A stretch of DNA of 64,000 nucleotides from Crocinitomicaceae bacterium (GCA_023957475.1 JAMLHA010000001.1:62001-126000), one strand, 5' to 3'; counted from the stretch's first letter, positions 36,902 through 45,699 are shown. The notes: generated by a model not told the origin, from the letters alone. A program made the numbers and translations.

Positions 36902-37909
36902 ATGAAAGAGATAATTAAAAGTAACGATTTATTTAAAGACTTGTCTGAAATTATAGACCAAGGCAAGAAAGCTATTGTGTCATACGTTAATCAGACTTTG
37001 ACCTTAGTTTATTGGCAAGTAGGTCATCGTATAAATCAGGAGTTTTTACATAATGACCGAGCCGAATACGCTGAAAACATTGTCTCGACAGTGTCAGGAC
37101 AATTAGCGGATAAATTCGGTCGTGGGTTTTCGAAGAAAAACGTATGGAGAATGATACAATTTTCCAAGGCAATAGATGATTTTGAAATTGTCTCGACAGT
37201 GTCACGACAATTAAGTTGGTCACATTTCGTAGAGATTCTTCCGATAGAGAATCAAGAAAAAAGGTTGTTTTATTTAAATAAAGCATGTGAGGAAAAATGG
37301 AGTGTTCGTGAACTGAGAAACCAAATTGAAAGAAAAACTTTTGAAAGAAATGAAATTGCATACATCCAATCTAATTCACTAGATCTGTTATCAAGCGATA
37401 TAACTTTCAAAGACCCTTATTTCTTAGACTTCTTAGGATTAAAAGAAGGTTACTTGGAAAACGACTTAGAACAAGCTATATTAAATGAGTTAGAGAATTT
37501 TATCTTAGAATTAGGGAAAGGCTTTGCTTTTGTTGAGCGCCAAAAAAGAATGATTATTGACGGTGAAGACTTTTATTTAGACTTGCTCTTTTATCATAGA
37601 AAACTAAAGAGATTGGTGGCTATTGATTTAAAAATAGGTAAATTTAAAGCAGCTTATAAAGGTCAAATGGAGTTGTATTTGAATTGGCTGGATAAAAATG
37701 AACGTCAAGAAGGCGAAGAAAAACCAATCGGTTTAATCCTTTGTACGGAAAAAGGAAAGGAACAAATAGAATTATTGGAAATGGGTAAAAATGGAATCAT
37801 GGTTGCTGAGTATTGGACAGAATTGCCACCTAAAAATAAGTTGGAAGAAAAAATCCAAAAATTATTGATTGAAACAAAGGAAAGAATTGAACGCAATAAA
37901 CTTCTATAA
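36902..37909 (+). CDS. DUF1016 (YhcG) PDDEXK nuclease family protein
   Basis: A 335-residue protein. The N-terminal DUF1016 domain (about 10-150) has the family phrases YWQVGHRI, KFGRGFSKKNVWRM and RQLSWSHFVEIL. The C-terminal PD-(D/E)xK nuclease domain (about 165-330) has Asp227 (FYLDLLFYH) and the D242-x-K244 strand end (VAIDLKIGKFK), then YKGQMELYLNWL. The family often sits in restriction-modification loci; its biochemical role is not settled. It lies 10 nt after the frameshifted membrane gene and 2 nt before res. Two 27-bp near-identical segments occur in the N-terminal part (see finding). Confidence 0.92.
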   Translation: MKEIIKSNDLFKDLSEIIDQGKKAIVSYVNQTLTLVYWQVGHRINQEFLHNDRAEYAENIVSTVSGQLADKFGRGFSKKNVWRMIQFSKAIDDFEIVSTVSRQLSWSHFVEILPIENQEKRLFYLNKACEEKWSVRELRNQIERKTFERNEIAYIQSNSLDLLSSDITFKDPYFLDFLGLKEGYLENDLEQAILNELENFILELGKGFAFVERQKRMIIDGEDFYLDLLFYHRKLKRLVAIDLKIGKFKAAYKGQMELYLNWLDKNERQEGEEKPIGLILCTEKGKEQIELLEMGKNGIMVAEYWTELPPKNKLEEKIQKLLIETKERIERNKLL

Positions 37910-37911
37910 TA

Positions 37912-40557
37912 ATGGAATTAAAAGACTACCAACAGAAAGTAATCAATAACCTTGAAGAGTATTTGGAATACGTTCAAGAATACAAAGATTTAGGAAAAGC
38001 TTTCAATCAGTATTGGGAAGATAAAATTGGCCCATACAATCCGCTTGACAGAACAGGAATGGAGCCATATAAAAACAATGTTCCAAATGCAGCGCACGTT
38101 TGTGTAAAAGTGCCAACAGCAGGAGGAAAGACTTTTATTGCGATAAATGCTTTGCATTCCATTTTCTCTGCCTATGATTCAAGCAAACCAAAAGCGATTA
38201 TTTGGCTTGTTCCTTGGAGTAATCTATTGCAGCAAACAGTCGATGCACTTTCCAATTCAGATCATCCATATCGTCAAAAATTAAACTCGTTATTTAATAA
38301 CCGAGTAGAAGTTTACCAAAAAGAAGATTTGTTGCAAGGCTCTAACTTCAATCCTTCAGTGGTCAATGATCAATTGAGTATCATCGTGATGAGTTTTGCT
38401 AGTTTGCGCGCCAAAAACAAAGATGATCGTAAAGTTTTTCAAGAAAATGGTCAATTAGCTTCATTTGTTAGTCACTATAAAAATTCAGAACATTTATTGG
38501 AAGATGTGGATGACACCGCTTTAATCAACGTGTTGCGTTCGCTCAATCCAGTTTTAGTAGTCGATGAAAGTCACAACGCTGAAAGTGATTTGAGTGTGGA
38601 TATGCTAAAGAACTTAAACCCTTCTTTTATTCTTGATTTAACGGCAACACCTAAACAAAACAGTAACATTGTTAGTTTGGTTCCTGCTATTGAATTAAAA
38701 AAAGAACACATGGTAAAATTACCAGTCATTGTTTACAATAGTCACGATAAGTCGGAGGTAATTAATAATGCCCTACACTTGCAAAACAAATTAGAACGTT
38801 TAGCCATTCAGCAAGAAAAAGAAGGAGGTAAATACATACGTCCAATTGTATTATTTCAAGCGCAACCAAAGACGAAAGATGATAATACAACCTTTGAGAA
38901 GTTGAAAGAACAACTTTTACAAATTGGCATCCCCGAAAGTCATATCAAAATAAAAACGGCAAATATAGATGAGTTAAAAGGCGTGGATTTAATGAGTCGC
39001 GATTGTGAAGTTCGTTACATCATCACTATAAACGCATTAAAAGAAGGATGGGACTGTCCGTTTGCTTATATTCTAGCCTCGTTGGCAGATCGTTCAAGTG
39101 CTGTGGATGTAGAACAAATTTTAGGGCGTGTGTTGCGGCAACCATACGTGCAAAAGCACAAAACTTTTCATTTGAATGTTTCGTATGTTCTTACAGCTTC
39201 CATCAAATTTAACGAAACGTTACAAACCATTGTAAAAGGATTACAAGAATCAGGTTTTAGCGACAAAGATTATCGAAAAATTGACCGAATGTCAGAAGAA
39301 GTGAAAGAAGTTGAAAAATCCAAACCATTGGATAATTTCCTTTTTCCTGAACAAGAGAAAGAAGAAGAAAACGAAACTATCGATAAAAATAAAATAACCT
39401 ATCAACCTATAACATCAGTAGATATTATTGAAGAATCCGTTTCTAATCCAGTAATTGAAGAAATTGAAACATTGGCAGAAGAAGAAAATAGACGGTTAGA
39501 AGAAGAAGTTAAAAAGCAAGAGAATCAACCAGATGACGAAACAATTTTTGTAGAAATGGAAGATAAAGTTAAACGTTATGCTGTAAAAGCAAGCAATAAA
39601 GAATATTTGGATAAAATCCAATTTCCTCAATTTTTTATTGAAGTTACGGCAAATGATATTTTTGGTACAGAAGAAGAGTTATTGAATCACGAGTCGCTCT
39701 TAAAAGACTTTAAGTTATCCACACAAGATTCAAATATTGATTTCGATAGAGTTTCTTCAGATTTGTATAAAGTCGATTTAGAAGAAAAAAAGAAAGATGA
39801 ATACACACCATCATTTGCAAAAATTGAGGAGTCTATTTTAAAAGATCCAATTGCTGAATATATTTTAGCGAAACCAAAAGATGGGCAAATTTCAGATATT
39901 ACACATCAATTGTTGCAACAAATAGGGAATATGTATCCTATTCCCGACCAAGAAATTAAAATCTACATTGATCGAATTCTAAATAGCATGAATAATGAGC
40001 AATTAGCTGATATTTTAGTTCGAAAATATAGCTATGCTTTAAAAATTAAAGATAAAATTAGACAATTAGCCGACACTTATGCCGAATTGAAATTTATGGA
40101 TTTAATTAAATCAAAAAGAATTTACACGAAATCAAATTGGCAACTAAAAGAAATGATTGTTCCTGGACGAACAGGATCCTCTATAGGAAATTCTCTTTAC
40201 GAATATGAGGGAGAAATGAATGGTTTTGAAGAAAAAGTAATAATGGAGTTAGGAACAGCTTCCAATATTGTTTTTTGGCATCGTAATTTAGAAAGAGGTA
40301 AAGGGTTTTATATCAACGGTTTTAAGTCAAATCATTACCCAGATTTTATTCTTTTCACAAAGTCAGGTAAAACGATTCTAGTTGAAACTAAAGGAGATCA
40401 TTTAGACAATGAAGATAGTGCTGCCAAATGTCGTTTAGGAAATGAATGGGAAAAACAAGCAGGCTCAAATTTTGCTTATTTTATGATTTTCGACAAAAAA
40501 GAAGTTGATGGAGCTTATACGTTGGATAAAGCAAAGGAATTAATTGGAAGGATGTAA
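37912..40557 (+). CDS. res: Type III restriction enzyme helicase-nuclease subunit (Res)
   Basis: An 881-residue superfamily 2 helicase with a C-terminal nuclease. Walker A-like PTAGGKT is at residues 68-74, DESH (motif II) at 218-221, motif III DLTATPKQ, motif VI QILGRVLRQP, and a nuclease site D811 ... E825-T-K827 (YPDFILF ... LVETKGDH). The long acidic middle (about 470-560) is a linker-like insertion. With Mod it should translocate or slide from paired unmodified sites and cut the DNA. The ATG lies 2 nt after the DUF1016 stop, so it belongs to the same operon. Confidence 0.93.
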   Translation: MELKDYQQKVINNLEEYLEYVQEYKDLGKAFNQYWEDKIGPYNPLDRTGMEPYKNNVPNAAHVCVKVPTAGGKTFIAINALHSIFSAYDSSKPKAIIWLVPWSNLLQQTVDALSNSDHPYRQKLNSLFNNRVEVYQKEDLLQGSNFNPSVVNDQLSIIVMSFASLRAKNKDDRKVFQENGQLASFVSHYKNSEHLLEDVDDTALINVLRSLNPVLVVDESHNAESDLSVDMLKNLNPSFILDLTATPKQNSNIVSLVPAIELKKEHMVKLPVIVYNSHDKSEVINNALHLQNKLERLAIQQEKEGGKYIRPIVLFQAQPKTKDDNTTFEKLKEQLLQIGIPESHIKIKTANIDELKGVDLMSRDCEVRYIITINALKEGWDCPFAYILASLADRSSAVDVEQILGRVLRQPYVQKHKTFHLNVSYVLTASIKFNETLQTIVKGLQESGFSDKDYRKIDRMSEEVKEVEKSKPLDNFLFPEQEKEEENETIDKNKITYQPITSVDIIEESVSNPVIEEIETLAEEENRRLEEEVKKQENQPDDETIFVEMEDKVKRYAVKASNKEYLDKIQFPQFFIEVTANDIFGTEEELLNHESLLKDFKLSTQDSNIDFDRVSSDLYKVDLEEKKKDEYTPSFAKIEESILKDPIAEYILAKPKDGQISDITHQLLQQIGNMYPIPDQEIKIYIDRILNSMNNEQLADILVRKYSYALKIKDKIRQLADTYAELKFMDLIKSKRIYTKSNWQLKEMIVPGRTGSSIGNSLYEYEGEMNGFEEKVIMELGTASNIVFWHRNLERGKGFYINGFKSNHYPDFILFTKSGKTILVETKGDHLDNEDSAAKCRLGNEWEKQAGSNFAYFMIFDKKEVDGAYTLDKAKELIGRM

Positions 40558-40602
40558 CAGAAAAGCAATTTTATTACTTTTTAATTATCCCATTATTCTA
40601 TT

Positions 40603-40618
40603 CAAATATGTATATTTG
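40603..40618 (+). promoter_or_regulatory. Promoter of the 40624 gene, palindromic
   Basis: CAAATAT-GT-ATATTTG is a 7-bp perfect palindrome whose right half is the -7 box TATATTTG (40611-40618), 5 nt before the ATG at 40624. The overlap suggests that a dimeric regulator could block the promoter, but palindromy of an AT-rich box may be chance. Confidence 0.5.
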
Positions 40619-40623
40619 CATTT

Positions 40624-41019
40624 ATGAAAAAGAGCGACATTCCTCAAGATGAAAGTGCATTAAAAGGCTGGACGCGTGAAGTTTTTTATGCAAAAAATGA
40701 TGACGGTAAATACGAAGCTGGTCTAAGTACTGGGTGGAGTGTTAAGAAAGATGCATTGGATGGTGCATGGGATGAAGTGAATAAAAATGTTGAAGATGCT
40801 CGTCAGCAGGTTGTAGCTGGAAAATTAAGTCCGATTTATTATTACATGGAATTGAGATTGATGGATGTTGGTGTGTTGGCGCAATATGTTGGCTTTTGGA
40901 AATGGCGTGTGAAACGTCACTTTAATCCCACTATTTTTAAAAAATTATCAGACGATGTGCTACAAAAATATGCAGATGTGTTTGAAATTGATGTTGAACA
41001 ACTAAAGAATTTTAAATAA
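40624..41019 (+). CDS. Unrecognised small protein, first gene of the BtrH operon
   Basis: A 131-residue cytoplasmic protein (KKSDIPQDESALKGWTREVFYAKNDDGKYEAGLSTGWSVKKDALDGAWDEVNK ... IYYYMELRLMDVGVLAQYVGFWKWRVKRHFNP ... ADVFEIDVEQLKNF). The first half is polar with several Trp; the second half looks helical and ends in a short domain like those that bind helices. I do not recognise the family. Its stop codon abuts the start of the BtrH-like gene (TAA then TTG), so the two are almost certainly translated from one message and probably act together. Confidence 0.7.
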   Translation: MKKSDIPQDESALKGWTREVFYAKNDDGKYEAGLSTGWSVKKDALDGAWDEVNKNVEDARQQVVAGKLSPIYYYMELRLMDVGVLAQYVGFWKWRVKRHFNPTIFKKLSDDVLQKYADVFEIDVEQLKNFK

Positions 41020-42027
41020 TTGCAAGCATTTAAACATTATCAAGCAGCCCATTGTGAAAATGGTGTAACTGTTGGTTTACTGAAACAAGTTGGACTAGAA
41101 CAAATAACAGAGCCTCTTGCATTTGGTATTGGTTCTGGTCTTTTCTATATTGAAATTCCGTTTTTGAAACTTCAAAGTGGTCCTGCAATTTCATTTCGAA
41201 CTTTTCCAGGCAATATTTTTAAACGTACTTGCAAAGCTTTTGATGTAAAATTGGTGACCAAAAAATACCGTGATGAGGTGAAGGCAATGAGTGAATTGGA
41301 CGAGTTGCTTGCAAAAGGTATTTCTGTTGGTTCGCAAGTGGGTGTTTTTCATTTAACGTATTATCCAAAAGCATATCGTTTTCACTTTAATGCGCACAAT
41401 TTAATTGTTTTTGGAAAAGAAGGAAATGATTATTTGGTTTCAGATCCTGTGATGGAGGATACGACAACTTTATCGCAACAAGCTTTGAGAAAAGTACGGT
41501 TTGCTAAAGGTGTTTTGGCACCTAAGGGACACATTTATTATCCAACATCTATTGGGGTAGTTACCCAAGATAAATTAATTGCAGCGATTCGTTCTGGAAT
41601 AAAACGCAATTGTAGAGATATGCTTCGAATTCCTGCAAGTTTTATCGGAACGAGTGGAATAAATTATACAGCAAAAAACATCCGTAAGTGGAAGGATAAA
41701 TTAGGAGATCGTAAAGCAGCTTTGTATTTGGGTCAGATTGTACGTATGCAAGAAGAAATCGGTACTGGTGGTGGAGGTTTCCGTTATCTATATGCAGCCT
41801 TTTTAGAAGAAGCAGCTGCAATTACTGGTAACGATGATTTGTTGCTTGTATCTGAAAAAATGACAAAAGCTGGAGATATGTGGCGTGATAGCGCTGTGCA
41901 AATGGCTGGTATATATAAAGGTCGCCTTTCAGCTCAATCGGATTACAATCATAGTGCGGCTATTTTAAATGAAATAAGTGATTTAGAAAAAGAAGCATTT
42001 CGCCAACTCGATAAAATCAAAATTTAA
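41020..42027 (+). CDS. BtrH N-terminal-domain acyltransferase-like protein
   Basis: A 335-residue protein of the BtrH type, a papain-like fold. In butirosin synthesis BtrH moves an acyl group from the carrier protein BtrI to an amine. The likely catalytic residues are Cys12 (AAHCENGV), His126 (FNAHNLIVFG) and Asp142 (DYLVSDP). The glycine-rich FGIGSGLFYIEIPF after the Cys helix is typical. The C-terminal half (about 190-335) is helical. The start is a TTG directly after the previous stop; the next in-frame Met is residue 90, too late. The acyl carrier protein and ketosynthases downstream (45700-48239) are plausible partners. Confidence 0.82.
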   Translation: MQAFKHYQAAHCENGVTVGLLKQVGLEQITEPLAFGIGSGLFYIEIPFLKLQSGPAISFRTFPGNIFKRTCKAFDVKLVTKKYRDEVKAMSELDELLAKGISVGSQVGVFHLTYYPKAYRFHFNAHNLIVFGKEGNDYLVSDPVMEDTTTLSQQALRKVRFAKGVLAPKGHIYYPTSIGVVTQDKLIAAIRSGIKRNCRDMLRIPASFIGTSGINYTAKNIRKWKDKLGDRKAALYLGQIVRMQEEIGTGGGGFRYLYAAFLEEAAAITGNDDLLLVSEKMTKAGDMWRDSAVQMAGIYKGRLSAQSDYNHSAAILNEISDLEKEAFRQLDKIKI

Positions 42028-42052
42028 TTTAAATATGTAAAATATTTGATAG

Positions 42053-42100
42053 ATAATCGGAATAAAACCGATTATGTAATGAAAATTTTACATATATTTG
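42053..42100 (+). promoter_or_regulatory. abiE operator 1 with upstream promoter box
   Basis: ATAATCGG (42053-42060), a 7-nt spacer and CCGATTAT (42068-42075) form a perfect inverted repeat; a -7 box TATATTTG follows at 42093-42100. Identical arms and spacing recur 63 bp downstream (operator 2). AbiEi antitoxins are known to repress their own promoter by binding paired inverted repeats. Confidence 0.78.
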
Positions 42101-42115
42101 TAAAAAAATTGAATG

Positions 42116-42152
42116 ATAATCGGAAAATATCCGATTATTATAGATATATTTG
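42116..42152 (+). promoter_or_regulatory. abiE operator 2 with proximal promoter box
   Basis: ATAATCGG (42116-42123), a 7-nt spacer and CCGATTAT (42131-42138) repeat operator 1 exactly. The -7 box TATATTTG at 42145-42152 ends only 4 nt before the abiEi ATG at 42157, so a transcript from here would be almost leaderless. Confidence 0.78.
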
Positions 42153-42156
42153 ACAC

Positions 42157-42795
42157 ATGCAATTGAGAAGAAAAATAAAAACATATACCGATGCACCATT
42201 GAACCACCAAATGGTTTCAGATGTGCTATCAGAATATGAACGCCCCAATGATAAAATTAGTGAGCTTATCAAAGAGGGGCAGCTTGTTGCGTTGCGTAGA
42301 GGTTTGTACATACCTGGAGATATCATGGATCTTCAAGCTCCTGGTTTATTTGTCATTGCCAATCACTTACGAGGTCCGAGTTATGTTTCCTTAGAATCTG
42401 CATTGTCACATTGGGGTATGATTCCCGAAAGAGTGAGAGAAATTAGCTCCATTACCCTTAAAGCCACCAAAACGTACACCACGCCAATTGGTCGGTTTAG
42501 TTATCGGTATGTAGCAGCTCCTTATTATTCGTTTGGCTTGGAGCGCTTGATGATTACTTCAAGGCAAGTAGCCATGATTGCTTCAAGAGAAAAAGCATTG
42601 TGTGATAAAATTATTTTCACACCTGGCGTTCATCTCAGAAGCAAATCGCAAACATTGGATTTTTTAATAGAAGATATGCGGATAGATGAGCACTATTTAT
42701 CCAATTTAAATACCTCTATGATTCAATCTTGGATAGAAGATGCTCCAAAAAAATCAAGTTTACAAATGTTAATAAAAACACTTCGTTCACTATGA
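42157..42795 (+). CDS. abiEi: AbiEi family antitoxin (transcriptional repressor)
   Basis: A 212-residue type IV antitoxin. The N-terminal winged-helix part (about 1-55) ends with the typical hairpin ELIKEGQLVALRRGLYIPG. The C-terminal antitoxin domain has FVIANHLRGPSYVSLESALSHWGMIPERV, SITLKATKTYTTPIGRFSYRYVA and MIASREKALCDKI. It should neutralise AbiEii and repress the operon through the two operators upstream. The stop overlaps the abiEii start (ATGA). The pair lies between the BtrH gene and the ABC transporter genes, apparently inserted into that locus. Confidence 0.92.
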   Translation: MQLRRKIKTYTDAPLNHQMVSDVLSEYERPNDKISELIKEGQLVALRRGLYIPGDIMDLQAPGLFVIANHLRGPSYVSLESALSHWGMIPERVREISSITLKATKTYTTPIGRFSYRYVAAPYYSFGLERLMITSRQVAMIASREKALCDKIIFTPGVHLRSKSQTLDFLIEDMRIDEHYLSNLNTSMIQSWIEDAPKKSSLQMLIKTLRSL

Positions 42796-43646
42796 TTAAA
42801 GAATGGATAGAGGAGTATCATCCAAAAAACGAAGAGGATGTTTTGTCGGCTTTGAGGGAAATCATGCAAGAAATTGTATTGGCCGCTCTTTCACGCACCG
42901 ATTTTTTTAAGAAAGCAGCCTTTTATGGAGGTACAGCTTTGCGGATATTTCATCACTTGGATAGGTATTCAGAAGATTTGGATTTTTCTTTGTTAGAAAA
43001 TGATCCATCGTTTACGTTAGAACCTTATTTTCAGGTGATAGAAGATGAATTTCAAGCACTTGGATTCACTGTGAGTATTCGAGAAAAACAGAAAACAAAA
43101 GTAACAGCTATAGAATCTACTTTCTTAAAATCCGAAACTATTTGGAAAGAATTAGTTTTGGAAGGCATTGTGAAACAAGCTGGAATACGTTCCAATAAAT
43201 CTATTAAAATAAAGATTGAAGTGGATAGAAAACCGCCAATGGGTTTCTCTACGGAAGAATTATTATTGATTCGTCCTTTTTCATTTTATGTGAAATGCTT
43301 TGATTTACCGAGTTTGTTTGCTGGTAAAATGCATGCTTTATTGTTTAGGAAATGGGGAAATCGAGTGAAGGGAAGGGATTGGTACGATATGGAATGGTAT
43401 ATCCGAAAAGGTGTTCCATTGAATCTTGGTCATTTTGTGCAACGAGCCGAAGAAACAGGTGATTGGAATAAAGCAACAATAACAGCGCATGAATTTTTAC
43501 ATATACTGCAACATAAAATTGAGCATGTATCTATTCATCAAGTGAAAGAAGATGTTGTGCGTTTTGTCAATGACGATTATAAGTTGACTATTTGGGATAA
43601 ACACTACTTTCATCAATTGGTAACAAAGATTAAGTTTGTAGAGTAG
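42792..43646 (+). CDS. abiEii: AbiEii family toxin (nucleotidyltransferase)
   Basis: A 284-residue toxin with a DNA polymerase beta-like nucleotidyltransferase fold: the GGTALR motif at residues 46-51 and SEDLDF at 60-65, then KIKIEVDRKPP and LFAGKMHALLFRKWGNRVKGRDWYDMEWYI. Related toxins add nucleotides to tRNA and stop growth on phage infection. I start at ATG 42792, which overlaps the antitoxin stop by 4 nt; the frame is open 21 codons further upstream inside abiEi but that would be an unusual overlap. All key motifs are present, so the toxin should be active. Confidence 0.93.
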   Translation: MIKEWIEEYHPKNEEDVLSALREIMQEIVLAALSRTDFFKKAAFYGGTALRIFHHLDRYSEDLDFSLLENDPSFTLEPYFQVIEDEFQALGFTVSIREKQKTKVTAIESTFLKSETIWKELVLEGIVKQAGIRSNKSIKIKIEVDRKPPMGFSTEELLLIRPFSFYVKCFDLPSLFAGKMHALLFRKWGNRVKGRDWYDMEWYIRKGVPLNLGHFVQRAEETGDWNKATITAHEFLHILQHKIEHVSIHQVKEDVVRFVNDDYKLTIWDKHYFHQLVTKIKFVE

Positions 43647-43666
43647 TTTTAATATTACTATCTTCG
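43635..43666 (+). promoter_or_regulatory. Promoter of the ABC-ACP-ketosynthase genes
   Basis: TTTG (43635-43638, inside the last codons of abiEii), a 20-nt spacer and TATCTTCG (43659-43666) precede the ATG at 43674. The downstream genes can therefore be transcribed without reading through the toxin operon. Confidence 0.55.
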
Positions 43667-43673
43667 CTATTGA

Positions 43674-44420
43674 ATGGAGCAAAAAATCATCGAAATACAA
43701 TCTGTTTTTAAAAATTATGGCAAGAGTATTGTCCCAGCTGTGGATGGCATTTGTTTGGATGTTGTTAAGGGAGAAAAACTTGGTGTTTTTGGCCCGAATG
43801 GAGCTGGAAAAACAACATTGATTTCCATGATGTGTGGTATTTTAAAACCAACCAGAGGCACGATCAATTATACAATCAATGAAAATCAATTTGATGCTAA
43901 AACTGCATTGAAATTTATTGGTTATGTGCCTCAAGATTTTGCTTTTTATCCTGAATTGTCAGCAGAACAAAATCTAACCTACTTTGGGAAGATGTATGGC
44001 TTAAATTCGCAAATTTTAATTAAAAAAATCGATTTTTTACTTGAAAAGCTTGGATTGAGTGCTGTTAGACACAAAAAATTATCCACCTATTCTGGCGGAA
44101 TGAAGCGTCGAATAAACCTTGCAATTGGAATTTTAAATGATCCGAAATTGTTGTTTTTGGACGAGCCAACAGTAGGTGTAGATGTGCAAAGTAAATATGC
44201 TATTGATCAACTATTGGATGAACTTAATGAAAAGGGTACAACCATTGTATTCACTTCACACCACTTAAAAGAATCTGAACAATTTTGTGATAGAATTGCA
44301 CTTATTGATAAAGGCAAAATCATTGAAATTGGAACTTTGCAAACGTTACTATCAACCTATCAAGTGGCAGATTTGGAAGAATTATTGATTCACCTAACTG
44401 GAAAAGAATTACGCGATTGA
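43674..44420 (+). CDS. ABC transporter ATP-binding protein
   Basis: A 248-residue ATPase of an ABC-2 exporter. Walker A GPNGAGKT is at residues 40-47, the signature SGGMK at 140-144 and Walker B LLFLDEP at 159-165, followed by the switch His (TSHHLKESEQF). Its stop overlaps the permease start by one base (TGATG). With the permease it should export a lipid, acyl product or peptide; the carrier protein and ketosynthase genes downstream suggest a polyketide-like or fatty acyl product. Confidence 0.95.
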   Translation: MEQKIIEIQSVFKNYGKSIVPAVDGICLDVVKGEKLGVFGPNGAGKTTLISMMCGILKPTRGTINYTINENQFDAKTALKFIGYVPQDFAFYPELSAEQNLTYFGKMYGLNSQILIKKIDFLLEKLGLSAVRHKKLSTYSGGMKRRINLAIGILNDPKLLFLDEPTVGVDVQSKYAIDQLLDELNEKGTTIVFTSHHLKESEQFCDRIALIDKGKIIEIGTLQTLLSTYQVADLEELLIHLTGKELRD

Positions 44421-45697
44421 TGAGGAAACTAATAGCATCCATAAAAAAAGAATTTCAATTACTAATCCACGATAAGGTTGGGTTGCTATTGATGTATGCA
44501 ATGCCTATTGTATTGGTTTTTATAATTACATTGGTACAGGACAGTGCTTTTAAAATTGTGAACGACAACCAATTGGAGATACTGGTAACCAATCAAGATA
44601 AAGGTGCTTTAGGTGATTCTTTGGTAAACATTCTTAAAAAATCTGGGAGTTTTATTGTCGAAGAACACAATCAACTCTCCGAACATTCAATGCAACAAAA
44701 AGGCATCAAAGATGGGAAATTGGCAAGTGTTTTTATTCCATCCAATTTTTCTGAGGCCATTCAAAACAATACAGGATCGGTCACAAAATTGATTTTAAAG
44801 GAATTTGGAATGAACGATGATTCGTTGATGATTGCCAACAAAAACACGCAATTAACCATTTATTTTGACCCAATTTTGCAACAAAACTATCAATATACAT
44901 TGGTTACAAACATTCAGACAATCTTGTTTGGTATGGAAAATCAAGTGTTGATACACAACCTGTTCAGCGAAATGGGTTATGACGAAATTCCTGATTACAT
45001 TGCCGAAAAATTAACTGGAGAACAAACTCCTGTGGTGGCAAAACAAGCATCTTTGGGTAAAAAACAAACTGTTGTACCCAATTCAACGCAACACAATGTG
45101 CCTGCTTGGTCGATTTTTGCCATGTTTTTTATGGTGGTATCCTTGGGAGGCAATATTGTCAAGGAGCGAAATTCAGGTAGTTTTGTTCGCTTGATGACCA
45201 TTCCACCGAGTTTTACTTTTACATTGATTAGTAAGATGTTGATTTATTTGGGTGTTGCCATGAGTCAGTTACTTCTACTTTTTAGCATCGGTTATTCAAT
45301 TTTTCCATTGATTGGACTTCCAGCGTTGCAAATACCTGCTTCATTAGCTCAATTGGTTGTTGTTGCGCTACTCTCTGGAATGGCAGCTGTGAGTTATGCT
45401 GTTTTGATTGGAACGTATGCAAAAACACAAGAACAAGCCAATGGTTTTGGAGCGATATCGATAGTTATTTTTGCAGCAATTGGTGGAATTTGGGTGCCAA
45501 CTTTTGTGATGCCTGATTACATGCAAACCATTGCTTTATTTTCACCCTTGTATTGGTGTTTGGATGGGTTTTACACCCTATTTTTGAAAAATGGAGACTG
45601 GAATGAACTGAGTTCGAGCACAATTTTTCTTTCTTTTTTCGTTATAGTGTGTCAAATACTTACATTTGTAAAATTAAAATTTCAGAATTACTTGTAA
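44420..45697 (+). CDS. ABC-2 type transporter permease
   Basis: A 425-residue permease. One membrane helix near the N-terminus (about 22-42) is followed by a large extracytoplasmic domain (about 45-235) and five or six helices in the C-terminal half, with the ABC-2 region IVKERNSGSFVRLMTIPPSFTFTLISKML and the late GGIWVPTFVMPDYMQTIALFSPLYWCLDGF typical of this class. I start at ATG 44420, sharing a base with the ATPase stop; the TTG just before is an alternative. The carrier protein gene begins 2 nt after the stop. Confidence 0.93.
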   Translation: MRKLIASIKKEFQLLIHDKVGLLLMYAMPIVLVFIITLVQDSAFKIVNDNQLEILVTNQDKGALGDSLVNILKKSGSFIVEEHNQLSEHSMQQKGIKDGKLASVFIPSNFSEAIQNNTGSVTKLILKEFGMNDDSLMIANKNTQLTIYFDPILQQNYQYTLVTNIQTILFGMENQVLIHNLFSEMGYDEIPDYIAEKLTGEQTPVVAKQASLGKKQTVVPNSTQHNVPAWSIFAMFFMVVSLGGNIVKERNSGSFVRLMTIPPSFTFTLISKMLIYLGVAMSQLLLLFSIGYSIFPLIGLPALQIPASLAQLVVVALLSGMAAVSYAVLIGTYAKTQEQANGFGAISIVIFAAIGGIWVPTFVMPDYMQTIALFSPLYWCLDGFYTLFLKNGDWNELSSSTIFLSFFVIVCQILTFVKLKFQNYL

Positions 45698-45699
45698 AC

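Noticed and set aside
36987-37361. 124-codon minus-strand frame opposite the DUF1016 gene
   Set aside because: Antisense shadow; the plus-strand frame carries clear family motifs.
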